Shown piece after piece: positions 34,567-42,697 of a stretch of DNA of 64,000 bases. Source of the DNA: Agrobacterium vaccinii (GTDB lineage Bacteria; Pseudomonadota; Alphaproteobacteria; Rhizobiales; Rhizobiaceae); the NCBI RefSeq assembly GCF_021310995.1, contig NZ_CP054151.1, forward strand, positions 1,371,001 to 1,435,000. The letters are read 5' to 3'. A model generated the notes under the pieces. It saw nothing but the letters and a program-made list of their open reading frames with translations, made no database searches and was not told the DNA's origin. Positions within the stretch are counted from its first letter, which is position 1. Every line of letters begins with the position of its first letter. The position numbers were made by a program, and so were the translations under genes.

Positions 34567-35076
34567 TCAGTTGCCTGCACTGTTTTTCTCTTTCAGTTCG
34601 GATACGAGCTTTCCGAGGTCAGTCTTGTTCTGGAGAATGTCTTCCAGAAGACGCTCCAGATCTTCGGAGCGGTCGGCCTTGGACAGCAGATCGCGAAGCT
34701 CATTGCGCGCATCCAGAAGCGCTTTCAGCGCCGGAACCTGCTCCACAACGGAAGCTGGCAGGAAGTCGTCCATGCTCTCGAATTTCAGATTGACCTGAAT
34801 GTCGGTGCCGTCATTCTGCAGCGTGTTTGGAACCGCGATGTTGAGGCCCGGTGTCATGCGGCGCATCACTTCATCGAAATTGTCACGGTCGACCTGAACG
34901 AACTTGCGTTCGCCGAACGGCTTCAGCGGCTGCGTTGGATTGCCAGAAAAATCACCGAGAACGCCGACGACGAACGGCAGTTCTTTCACCACCATCGCGC
35001 CTTCTGTTTCGACTTCGTATTTGATGTGAACGCGAGGCTTGCGGACGCGCTCCAGCTTTTCGTGTACACTTGGCAT
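34567..35076 (-). CDS. tssB: T6SS contractile sheath small subunit TssB (ImpB)
   Basis: A 169-residue TssB/Vip[35 protein letters not shown] is the family N-terminus, followed by [20 protein letters not shown] and a C-terminal coiled-coil helix ([25 protein letters not shown]) that interacts with TssC. It has the best ribosome site of the operon (AAGGAGGT), consistent with high expression, and a compact hairpin lies directly upstream of that site. Confidence 0.97.
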   Translation of the reverse strand: MPSVHEKLERVRKPRVHIKYEVETEGAMVVKELPFVVGVLGDFSGNPTQPLKPFGERKFVQVDRDNFDEVMRRMTPGLNIAVPNTLQNDGTDIQVNLKFESMDDFLPASVVEQVPALKALLDARNELRDLLSKADRSEDLERLLEDILQNKTDLGKLVSELKEKNSAGN

Positions 35077-35089
35077 TCAAACCTCCTTG

Positions 35090-35104
35090 GTGCCCTCCGG
35101 GCAC
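35090..35104 (-). promoter_or_regulatory. Hairpin immediately upstream of the tssB ribosome site
   Basis: GTGCCC pairs with GGGCAC around a three-base loop, ending two or three bases before AAGGAGGT. It would sit at the 5' edge of the tssB ribosome site and could stabilise a processed mRNA beginning with tssB. Confidence 0.45.
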
Positions 35105-35144
35105 GACTGACTTTTGAGGAAGCGCCAGGCTCCCCCTGGTTTCA

Positions 35145-36221
35145 CTATTTTCCGTTGGTCTCGCTTTCGGGCTTTATCCCCGCTGCCGTCAAAACAGCGT
35201 GGCGTGCCTGCGCCTCGGGTAAAAGCTCTGCGAGCAGTTCTGAAAAATCCATGCGCCCCCTGCGAACCAATGTTTCAATAGCCAGCGATATCGGAGAATG
35301 CGGCTCCGTCCGGCGGAAGTAACGCGCAACTTGAAGAAGAGTTTCAAAAGCTTCGTCACGTGAAGCGATTTCTTCTGGCGCCGAAGGTGATTTTTTTTGA
35401 ACCTCGGGCTGTGTTTCGTGAGTATTGCTGTCCGTTATCCGTGTATTCGGTGTTTGCGCGGGTTGGCTGTCGTCCCTTCCACCCAGCGTGCGGATGGCCG
35501 CCGCAGCCTCGATCAGCGTATTTCTGATGTTGGAACTGGCAGGTGCATTGTGGCCGCAACGCTCCGTCAGAATGGCGGTGATGGAGTCGAATGTCGAAAG
35601 ACATGCGTTCACGTCTGCCAGATGCGAAGACATGGCAGCAATGCCAGCTTCGGAGGCAGCGCTATACAGGTCTTCCTTGCGTTTGCTCTCGCCGGACCGC
35701 TGCGCGAGCTGAAAATCCCAAAGCGTGTGCTCTCCAAATTTGCCTTCGGGAATCAGCGAGCTTAGGCGCAGGGGCTGGATAAGCGTCCCCTCGCTGCCAA
35801 TACCGTTCAATCCAGCGAAAGGTGCGAATTTTTCCTCGTCATCATCGTCGCTGATGGAACGCAGAGAATCCCAATGGTTGCAAAATATATCATACGTAAC
35901 CCGGTAAACTTCTCGCAGACCGCGAAAGCCTTTCAACCGGAGTTCTGCTTCCGCCAGCCATGCCAATATTTCAACGTCTCGACTTTCAGAATATATAATA
36001 TGCAATCCGAGATTGCTGACTTCTGCCCAGTTGCTGGAAACCCTTAGAACTTCCTGTGGCGAAACTGTGCGCTCTTCTGCCCGTGCTTGGTTTCTTTCAT
36101 CCTTAATTCTATAGTATATTTCACGAGTTCTTGCATTGCTTCGAATATTTTCTCCGCAATCACTCGTGTATTCTATAACTTGGACCGGCTCTTGCGCACT
36201 CAATGTCAGTTTATCCCTCAT
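35145..36221 (-). CDS. tssA: T6SS protein TssA (ImpA family)
   Basis: A 358-residue TssA with the ImpA N-terminal domain: NWAEVSNLGLHIIYSESRDVEILAWLAEAELRLKGFRGLREV (about 63-105), then DLYSAASEAGIAAMSSHLADVNACLSTFDSI and a C-terminal region ending MDFSELLAELLPEAQARH. TssA organises the baseplate and tail assembly. It is the first gene of the leftward imp operon, 201 bases from divergent clpV. Its first third is clearly more AT-rich than the rest of the cluster (residues 15-50), and there is no good ribosome site, so the exact start is less sure. Confidence 0.9.
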   Translation of the reverse strand: MRDKLTLSAQEPVQVIEYTSDCGENIRSNARTREIYYRIKDERNQARAEERTVSPQEVLRVSSNWAEVSNLGLHIIYSESRDVEILAWLAEAELRLKGFRGLREVYRVTYDIFCNHWDSLRSISDDDDEEKFAPFAGLNGIGSEGTLIQPLRLSSLIPEGKFGEHTLWDFQLAQRSGESKRKEDLYSAASEAGIAAMSSHLADVNACLSTFDSITAILTERCGHNAPASSNIRNTLIEAAAAIRTLGGRDDSQPAQTPNTRITDSNTHETQPEVQKKSPSAPEEIASRDEAFETLLQVARYFRRTEPHSPISLAIETLVRRGRMDFSELLAELLPEAQARHAVLTAAGIKPESETNGK

Positions 36222-36422
36222 TAAGTATGATAGATATGTGTCTGTTACTTCCGTTACGTAAGGTTATTCACTAAACAGACTTATGGAAAACAAGGCAAAA
36301 TTGTGGCGACTTGATTTTAAGCTCGTCAAATAAAAAAAGCAACTTTTGCTGGACAAGTGAGTTTTATCGACCTAACTATGCCACGTCACGTTGTGGATTG
36401 ATCCAAACCGGAGGCTCGCTGC
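36222..36422. promoter_or_regulatory. Divergent T6SS promoter region (tssA / clpV)
   Basis: This 201-base AT-rich spacer must carry the promoters of both T6SS arms. An 8-base palindrome TTACGTAA lies at 36254-36261, within the partly symmetric CCGTTACGTAAGG, 33 bases before the tssA start. In A. tumefaciens both arms are acid-induced through ChvG-ChvI; I cannot confirm a ChvI site here by eye. A GGAGG ribosome site for clpV sits at 36410-36414. Confidence 0.6.
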
Positions 36423-39056
36423 ATGTCGCATATTGATCTCAATCGCCTTGTCGAAGCGCTTGAGCCAGAACTGCGTATATCGCTGGAAACAGCAGCTTCT
36501 ATCGCTGCGCGGCGGGGTCAGCAGTTTGTCGATATTGCCCACTGGCTGAGTGCGGTTTTAGACGCTGACGCCTTCTCTGACGTCTTTGCCCGGTTGAAAA
36601 TCTCGCAGGATGAACTGCGCGCTCAAATTGATAGGGCGCTCGATGATGCGGCTATCGGTGATGGCGAGGCGCTTTCGCTTTCCCAGAACGTTCTGACCGC
36701 TGGACGAGAAGCATGGTTGCTGGCTTCCTTGCAGGATGGCCGCTCGCATATCGCTGTAGTCCACCTGCTTCTGGCTTTGGAAGAAGAGACGTCGCTGCGC
36801 AGCATGGTGCGCGCCGCGTTTCCGGCGCTCAAGGCTATGGATCGCACGGCACTGGAGAGCCTGCGTGAAAGCGCTGCAAATTCAACCGCTTCAAAAGATG
36901 AGACGCTCCAGGGACTGGGTCAGTCCAAAGATCAAAACGAGTTCCTTCGCCTCTACACGCAGGACATGACAGAAGACGCCCGTCAGGGCAAAATCGACCC
37001 TGTAATCGGGCGTGACGACGAGTTGCGGCAGATGGTGGATATTCTCACCAGACGTCGGCAGAACAACCCCATTCTGGTTGGCGAAGCCGGTGTCGGTAAG
37101 ACTGCGGTCGCCGAGGCTTTGGCGCTGGAAATCGTTTCAGGCAACGTGCCGGAAAAGTTGCGCGATGTTCGCCTTCTGACGCTCGATCTGTCGTTGCTTC
37201 AGGCCGGTGCCGGTGTGAAGGGCGAGTTTGAGCGGCGGCTCCATGGCGTCATCGATGCCGTCAAACGCTCACCGGAACCGATCATTCTTTTCATCGATGA
37301 AGCGCACGGCCTCATTGGCGCAGGTGCTGCCGCCGGTCAGGGTGACGCAGCCAATATTCTGAAGCCAGCTCTGGCGCGCGGTGAAGTTCGCACAGTCGCG
37401 GCGACGACTTGGAGCGAATACAAAAAATATTTCGAGAAGGACGCTGCGCTCACCCGGCGCTTTCAGCCGGTCCATGTGCGCGAACCGGATGAAACCACCG
37501 CCATCCGCATGCTGCGCGGCATCGCCGACACTTTCGTCAAGCATCATGGCGTGACCATTCGCGATGAAGCCATCGTCGCAGCGGTGCAGCTCTCAGCGCG
37601 CTACATGCCGTCGCGGCAGTTGCCGGATAAGGCCGTAAGCCTGCTGGATACGGCTGCTGCTGCCGTCTCTCTCGCGAGGCAGACTTTGCCTGAAAAGCTT
37701 CGCAACATGGAGAGCGAACGGCAGTTGCTATCAACAGAACATGAATGGCTGCTGCGAGAACCGACAAGTGAAGAAGCGACCTCGCGGATCGACGCTGTCG
37801 CAGCTGAGATTTCGGCACTCGATATCGGGATTGATGACCTGCGGACGCGCTTCGATGCGGAGATAACCGAGCTTACCGCAGAGGCTTCCAACGTCGCAAC
37901 GCTGAGACCAGTTACGACGTCCCAAGATGGCGGCAGCGAAAAGCTGGTGCCGACCGTCGTGGATCGCGAGATGATTGCGTCCGTCGTCTCCCGCTGGACA
38001 GGCATTCCCCTTGGCAAACTGCTTGCCGACCAGATCGAAAGTGCAAAGTCACTTGATGATCGTATGAAACAGCGCGTCATCGGTCAGGATCTGGCGATAG
38101 GCCGTATTGCCGATGCCATGCGTGCCGCCCGCGCGGGCCTGTCGGACCCCCGCCGCCCACCTGCCGTCTTCCTGCTGGTCGGCATGTCAGGCACCGGCAA
38201 AACGGAGACGGCGCTGTCTCTTGCCGATCTGCTGTATGGCGGCAACAGCCATCTGACGACTATCAACATGTCTGAGTTCAAGGAAGAGCATAAGGTCTCG
38301 CTCCTTCTCGGTTCGCCCCCCGGTTACGTTGGTTTCGGTGAGGGCGGTGTGTTGACGGAAGCCGTGCGCCGTCGGCCCTTTGGCGTGTTGCTGCTGGACG
38401 AAATCGACAAGGCGCATCCCGGTGTTCAGGACATATTCTATCAGGTGTTCGACAAGGGCATGCTGAAAGACGGTGAAGGCCGAGACATCGACTTCAAGAA
38501 CACGACCATCTTCATGACCGCAAATACGGGATCGGAACTGCTGACGTCGCTTGCGGCTGATCCTGACACAATGCCGGAAGGTGAAGCGCTCGAAGCTCTG
38601 CTGATGCCGGAACTGACGAAGCACTTCAAGCCAGCGTTTCTGGGTCGGACGGTCATTCTCCCGTTCATGCCGCTCGGACCAGAGCAACTGTCGCGCATCG
38701 TCGATATACAGATCGGCAAAATTGCCGAGCGTGTTCGCGCAGCTTACGGCACGGAACTGACGCTTTCTCCGGCGGCGCGAGAGGCGCTGGTGGGACGTGC
38801 GGGTTCCAGCGAAATCGGCGCACGCGCCATCGAAATCATGATCGGCAGGGATTTGCTACCGCCACTGTCCACCTACTTTCTCGAGAAAGTCATCACAGGG
38901 GACAAGGTCAAGCGGATCACTGTTGATTTTGATAGCACCGGGTTCGGTATTCACGCCGAAGCGGTTGGGGAAGCTGATGAATTCGCGACGGCTGCACCGG
39001 CTGGCGTGGATAAGGTTGCCGCGTCGGAAGGGAAGCCCCGACGCATGCGGCAGTAG
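36423..39056 (+). CDS. clpV: T6SS sheath-disassembly AAA+ ATPase ClpV (TssH)
   Basis: An 877-residue ClpB-type unfoldase. The N-domain starts [41 protein letters not shown], the ClpV signature. The first AAA+ module has Walker A GEAGVGKT and IDEAHGLIG; the second has GMSGTGKT and [14 protein letters not shown]; between them lies the coiled-coil middle domain. It recycles contracted TssBC sheaths using ATP. It leads the rightward arm and precedes hcp by 59 bases that include a short GC stem (39071-39089). Confidence 0.96.
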   Translation: MSHIDLNRLVEALEPELRISLETAASIAARRGQQFVDIAHWLSAVLDADAFSDVFARLKISQDELRAQIDRALDDAAIGDGEALSLSQNVLTAGREAWLLASLQDGRSHIAVVHLLLALEEETSLRSMVRAAFPALKAMDRTALESLRESAANSTASKDETLQGLGQSKDQNEFLRLYTQDMTEDARQGKIDPVIGRDDELRQMVDILTRRRQNNPILVGEAGVGKTAVAEALALEIVSGNVPEKLRDVRLLTLDLSLLQAGAGVKGEFERRLHGVIDAVKRSPEPIILFIDEAHGLIGAGAAAGQGDAANILKPALARGEVRTVAATTWSEYKKYFEKDAALTRRFQPVHVREPDETTAIRMLRGIADTFVKHHGVTIRDEAIVAAVQLSARYMPSRQLPDKAVSLLDTAAAAVSLARQTLPEKLRNMESERQLLSTEHEWLLREPTSEEATSRIDAVAAEISALDIGIDDLRTRFDAEITELTAEASNVATLRPVTTSQDGGSEKLVPTVVDREMIASVVSRWTGIPLGKLLADQIESAKSLDDRMKQRVIGQDLAIGRIADAMRAARAGLSDPRRPPAVFLLVGMSGTGKTETALSLADLLYGGNSHLTTINMSEFKEEHKVSLLLGSPPGYVGFGEGGVLTEAVRRRPFGVLLLDEIDKAHPGVQDIFYQVFDKGMLKDGEGRDIDFKNTTIFMTANTGSELLTSLAADPDTMPEGEALEALLMPELTKHFKPAFLGRTVILPFMPLGPEQLSRIVDIQIGKIAERVRAAYGTELTLSPAAREALVGRAGSSEIGARAIEIMIGRDLLPPLSTYFLEKVITGDKVKRITVDFDSTGFGIHAEAVGEADEFATAAPAGVDKVAASEGKPRRMRQ

Positions 39057-39070
39057 TGGAAAGGCAAACC

Positions 39071-39089
39071 GGCCTCGGAGCAAGAGGCC
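39071..39089 (+). promoter_or_regulatory. Short hairpin between clpV and hcp
   Basis: GGCCTC pairs with GAGGCC around a seven-base loop and is followed by TTTC. It is too weak to be a full terminator, but may be an attenuator or processing site separating clpV from the much more abundant hcp message. It ends 26 bases before the hcp start. Confidence 0.4.
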
Positions 39090-39115
39090 TTTCAGTCATT
39101 ACAGGAGTTTACAGT

Positions 39116-39592
39116 ATGCCAATTTATTTGCAGCTCGACGGTATTCAGGGCGATGCGACCCATGAGGAACACCGCAAGTGGATGGATATCGAAGCCATTC
39201 ACTGGAACGTAACACGCAACATGAACACATCTGCCGGTTCTGCGACGAACCGTGAAGCTTCTGAGCCCACGATTTCGGAAGTCATCCTGACCAAAGTCAG
39301 CGACTCGTCTTCCACGAAGCTGTTCCAGGAAGCATGCTCCGGTCGTCAGGGCAAACTCGCGACGATCCACCTCGTCACGACTGGCGATCCAGGTAACACG
39401 TACATCCAGTACCTGCTGACGAACACTCTGATTGCCAGCTACTCCATCGACTCCAGCGGTGACCGCCCTGTTGAGACAGTACGGCTCAACTTCACCAAGA
39501 TGGAAGTCAAGTACACACCTGCTGATGAAAACAACACACCGCAGGCACCAATGATCGCATCTTACGATCTGGCGACGACAAAGGCTGGCTAA
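39116..39592 (+). CDS. hcp: T6SS tail-tube protein Hcp (TssD)
   Basis: A 158-residue Hcp. From ATG 39116 (AGGAG upstream) it reads MPIYLQLDGIQGDATHEEHRKW, then MDIEAIHWNVTRNMNTSAG, EPTISEVILTKVSDSSSTKLFQEACSG and VRLNFTKMEVKYTPADEN, all standard Hcp elements. Hexameric rings stack into the inner tube and are secreted; small effectors can be carried inside the ring. The longer frame back to 39056 has no support. A strong hairpin follows. Confidence 0.97.
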   Translation: MPIYLQLDGIQGDATHEEHRKWMDIEAIHWNVTRNMNTSAGSATNREASEPTISEVILTKVSDSSSTKLFQEACSGRQGKLATIHLVTTGDPGNTYIQYLLTNTLIASYSIDSSGDRPVETVRLNFTKMEVKYTPADENNTPQAPMIASYDLATTKAG

Positions 39593-39607
39593 CATCCTTT
39601 GAAACGG

Positions 39608-39634
39608 CAGGTGTCGGCATGATGCCGGCACCTG
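39608..39634 (+). terminator. Strong hairpin after hcp (partial terminator or mRNA-stabilising stem)
   Basis: A 12-base-pair stem (39608-39619 with 39623-39634; one G.U) with a TGA loop starts 15 bases after the hcp stop. The following bases are TTGTATC, not a full U-run, so some read-through into the next two genes is expected. This is the usual way to make far more Hcp than the downstream products. Confidence 0.65.
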
Positions 39635-39730
39635 TTGTATCGCATGTGTGCTCCCATGTCCTGCACGCAGTCGTCATGCGGCTTTGCAGGTGACGGTGAA
39701 TTTTATCCAGTTTTATCAATGGAGATGGTC

Positions 39731-40801
39731 GTGTCGCTGGCAAAAGATCGCTTGAACAATATCCTCCTCGAACTTCCGAAATACAAATCACAGTGGCAAC
39801 TGAACATCGCGAGCCCTTATGTTCGCGCCTATGATCTTGCTATCGACAATTTTCAGCGCACCAGGAAATCGCAGGAGGCGCGCGACAAGTTGACGGCTGA
39901 ACTGTTCGTCATGTCCGCCTCGATCCTGACGGGCAGCGTGATGATGGCGGCCTTCGCTACGAGTTCGCTCCGCGTGCTGGCCAGCCGCGCGGCTCTGCGC
40001 GTCATCTGCAACAACAATTTAAACAGAACCTTCGATGCGATGCATGCGGCGAACAACAACAAGGTGTTGATGTTTGCCCTCGGCGGCGTGCTGGATGAGG
40101 CAAAGAAGCTTGCCGGAAAGCAGATCACCAGCGCGGCAGAAGGTCTGGTCAGCAGCGCCTCTATCGCCTCTGCGCCGACAGCATTGAATTTTCTGACGCG
40201 TATCGAAGATTTCATCAACACGAACCACATTTGCGTGCACAATTTTGTACAGGGCGTACGCGACGACGATAGCGTCAGAGAAGCGGATAAAATGCGCATC
40301 GCGGAGTTGGTCAGCCAGACGCCGTTCTGCAATCCACCGGAAGGCCGCCGCATAGACGAGAACCGCCTGTCGCAGAAAATGGAACTTCTGTTCTACATGG
40401 ACGCCGTTCTGGAATCCGACAAGCTCGTGACCTATGCCCCGGCCGTTGGTGAGAGATCGATGGGGCGTGACACGGAATATGGCAGCAAGCCGATTTCACA
40501 AATGCCATCAGCGGCAAATTACCCCAAGGCGATAGCGCCCAAGTTTACGGGCATGCCTTTTGCGCCCTATGAGCCAGGTCAGCGTGTGGAATACAACAAT
40601 ATCGGCTCTGCCGTCAGAGAGCGTATCGACACGCTCAGCCGAATGACGGGTAACTCGTCCTTTTACCCGGAGCAGAATTTTGCGGAGAGGATGCTGATCG
40701 ACCCGACGAGCAGTGCTCAATTGCTCAAGGCCGAACAGGTCATCAACCGCCTTTCCGCTGCTGCGCGGCCAAAAGATTTGACCGATGTGAAGATGATTTA
40801 G
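39731..40801 (+). CDS. Unrecognised protein downstream of hcp; candidate T6SS effector
   Basis: A 356-residue protein I do not recognise. GTG 39731 (MSLAKDRLNNILLELPKYKSQW) is preferred because GGAG lies 6-7 bases upstream; ATG 39719 or 39725 would add two to four residues. There is no signal peptide. A single strongly hydrophobic stretch (about 57-79, AELFVMSASILTGSVMMAAF) is followed by weaker hydrophobic or amphipathic segments (111-121, 133-156) rich in Ala, Ser and Gly; the C-terminal half is hydrophilic with Pro/Tyr-rich sequence (about 260-305). I see no nuclease, amidase, lipase or ADP-ribosyl motif. Position after hcp, lack of export signal, membrane-inserting segment and an adjacent lipoprotein suggest a membrane-targeting (pore-forming) effector loaded through Hcp. 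Alternative: a structural accessory protein of this T6SS lineage. Confidence 0.6.
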   Translation: MSLAKDRLNNILLELPKYKSQWQLNIASPYVRAYDLAIDNFQRTRKSQEARDKLTAELFVMSASILTGSVMMAAFATSSLRVLASRAALRVICNNNLNRTFDAMHAANNNKVLMFALGGVLDEAKKLAGKQITSAAEGLVSSASIASAPTALNFLTRIEDFINTNHICVHNFVQGVRDDDSVREADKMRIAELVSQTPFCNPPEGRRIDENRLSQKMELLFYMDAVLESDKLVTYAPAVGERSMGRDTEYGSKPISQMPSAANYPKAIAPKFTGMPFAPYEPGQRVEYNNIGSAVRERIDTLSRMTGNSSFYPEQNFAERMLIDPTSSAQLLKAEQVINRLSAAARPKDLTDVKMI

Positions 40802-40814
40802 GCCGGTGATTGCA

Positions 40815-41732
40815 ATGAAGAATTCCGCCGTGATCATCAACGCCGCTCGCAAAGCTGCGCTTGTTATGGCAGTTCCGGTTCTGGCGCTTGGGCTGGCCGG
40901 TTGCGACGTGTGGGCTGCGAAATCGAAGGATACGGTTGATGATGCGCTGCTGCGCGCCGAGATGGTGGAGCAGCGGCTGACTCAGGCTGAAACCCTGATC
41001 CATACTGTCGCTGTTGCCAAAAAAGAAGCCGAAAGCATCGATGTGTCGGAAGCCGAGACGTCCCTTGTCAATGCGTCTCAAAAGGCCTTCGACCCCAACG
41101 TTATGCAGGAAAAAATCCGTTCGGCGCTTGAGGAGCAGAATGGTAGTTATGAAGACGCGGCTGCATTCGAGCACGCTGCCGCTGCCCTTGCCGAAGGTCA
41201 TCGTACGGTCGATAAAATGTACGCCGACAAGGACGAAGCGACGGGTAAAAAGCTGCAAGAACGTCTAGCAGCGCCCGAAACAAAAACCACAATCGATGAC
41301 ATCGTTGGTCGCATGGCATCGCCTGCGCTCGCCGCCGAAACTGCCGTCACGCAGCAGGCGATCAACGTTTCACTGACGATGGAAGAGAAAACACTGGCGC
41401 CTGATTACTCGCCGGATGTGTATAAGGAACTCAAGGCAGACTTGCCCAATGTTCTCTCCGAGTTGCGCAAACGAAGCGAAAACGAGGGTGCTTACTCCAG
41501 GGACACGGCGCGGCTTGGCGCGACCACTATATTGACGCTCTCGCTTGCCACCCTCTCGGACGCCGATTTAGCCGCCATCCAGAAGTTCTATGCCAGCTCC
41601 TATGGTGAGGCGAAAACGAAAGCGCTTGTTTCAGCCTACGCGGAGGTCTGGAGCACTTCCACTGTCGCGATGATCAGCGCGTACATCGATGAACTGGCAA
41701 GCGCGAAGTCTAGCGCTGCGAAGGTGCAGTAG
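40815..41732 (+). CDS. Lipoprotein downstream of the candidate effector; candidate immunity protein
   Basis: A 305-residue lipoprotein I do not recognise. From ATG 40815 the signal peptide ends in the lipobox LAGC (Cys30) and the next residue is Asp31, which in E. coli keeps a lipoprotein in the inner membrane. The mature part is Ala/Glu/Lys-rich and mostly helical by composition (LLRAEMVEQRLTQAETLIHTVAVAKKEAESI; AAAFEHAAAALAEGHRTVDKMY). It starts 13 bases after the upstream gene, so the two are co-translated. An inner-membrane-anchored periplasmic protein is what would be expected to neutralise a membrane-acting effector. It is far larger than a TssJ lipoprotein (about 150-180 residues), but since no tssJ is seen, an envelope-complex role is the main alternative. 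Confidence 0.6.
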   Translation: MKNSAVIINAARKAALVMAVPVLALGLAGCDVWAAKSKDTVDDALLRAEMVEQRLTQAETLIHTVAVAKKEAESIDVSEAETSLVNASQKAFDPNVMQEKIRSALEEQNGSYEDAAAFEHAAAALAEGHRTVDKMYADKDEATGKKLQERLAAPETKTTIDDIVGRMASPALAAETAVTQQAINVSLTMEEKTLAPDYSPDVYKELKADLPNVLSELRKRSENEGAYSRDTARLGATTILTLSLATLSDADLAAIQKFYASSYGEAKTKALVSAYAEVWSTSTVAMISAYIDELASAKSSAAKVQ

Positions 41733-41749
41733 CCGGAACAGGCCTGTCT

Positions 41750-42691
41750 TCAACGCTGCTCTGAAAGCCAGGCATGAAGCTGGGTCTCTGTCTCAGCGCG
41801 TGTTGGCGTTCCTGCGCGACCGCCGAAAACTGTGCATTTCAGGGCAGCGGCAACCGATGAAAGCTGGATTGCGGGACGGCTTTGCATGCCTTCAGCGATG
41901 GCCAGTGCGAATGTGCCGTGAAAGACGTCGCCCGCCGCCAATGTGTCGATGGCTTTTACCGCCATCGTGAGCTGGTGATGAACTGTGGCTTCGCAGGGTT
42001 CGCACCAATAGCAACCGCCGGGACCTGCTGTTACCGCAAGGAAGGTCTGCGGATAGCGCTCGTGTAGGATATACAGCATAGCAGCAACGTCTGCGGTGCC
42101 GGTCAGACGCTCTGCCGCGGGTTCTGAGAAAATGATGTGTGAGGCGGCTGGCGCCAGCATTTCCAGTATATCGACCGGAGCAACATCTCCATCCAGAATG
42201 GCGGGCTTGCCGAGTGCGCGCGCGACGGTGAGCACATCAAGCGCCAGTTCCGGCCAGCGCACGTCCACCAACACTGCATCGAAGGGTGCTATGTCACCTT
42301 CTGTGCAGGGTCGTCTGGTGTCATGGAGCTTGGGATCGTAGAATGGCACGATCAGCCGCTCGCCGTTATCATCGATGATGATCGTGGACAGAGCGGAACG
42401 TGCGCCCTTCGCGATTGTCATGCCGGATGTGTCGGTGCCACTTTCCGTGAGTTCACGCAGAATGCGTACGCCCGTTTCATCGTCACCGACCGCACCCCAC
42501 AGACTGGACCGGCCACCCATGCGGTGGACGGTGTAGGCCGCGCTCGACGCCATGCCTTCGGCAATTTGCAGCATCTCGTATGGCAGCACTTTGCCTTGAC
42601 CGGTTGGCATGTCGTGCACGCGAAAGAGTGTGTCCAGCACGGCTGCACCGACGCACAGCACATGCTTGCCGAAATGTCTGGTCTCACCCAT
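41750..42691 (-). CDS. PfkB-family sugar kinase
   Basis: A 313-residue ribokinase/PfkB kinase. The N-terminal part has the family pattern VGAAVLDTLFRVHDMP and the GMASSAAYTVHRMGG block; the C-terminal signature DTLAAGDVFHGTFALAIAEG contains the catalytic Asp and the anion hole. It phosphorylates a sugar or sugar acid imported by the ABC system encoded just upstream (six-base gap), with the DapA-like aldolase of the same cluster as possible next step. A 2-keto-3-deoxy sugar acid would fit kinase plus aldolase, but the substrate is not readable from sequence. Confidence 0.85.
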   Translation of the reverse strand: MGETRHFGKHVLCVGAAVLDTLFRVHDMPTGQGKVLPYEMLQIAEGMASSAAYTVHRMGGRSSLWGAVGDDETGVRILRELTESGTDTSGMTIAKGARSALSTIIIDDNGERLIVPFYDPKLHDTRRPCTEGDIAPFDAVLVDVRWPELALDVLTVARALGKPAILDGDVAPVDILEMLAPAASHIIFSEPAAERLTGTADVAAMLYILHERYPQTFLAVTAGPGGCYWCEPCEATVHHQLTMAVKAIDTLAAGDVFHGTFALAIAEGMQSRPAIQLSSVAAALKCTVFGGRAGTPTRAETETQLHAWLSEQR

Positions 42692-42697
42692 GGATGA

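Noticed and set aside
39635..39730. Upstream TTG start at 39635 for the candidate effector gene
   Set aside because: It would begin directly at the base of the post-hcp hairpin with no ribosome site, and the extra residues are Cys-rich and unstructured; the GTG at 39731 has a GGAG site.
40815..41732. Calling the lipoprotein TssJ
   Set aside because: About twice the length of TssJ, helical Ala/Glu-rich rather than a beta-sandwich transthyretin-like protein, and Asp at +2 argues against outer-membrane sorting. Kept only as an alternative.
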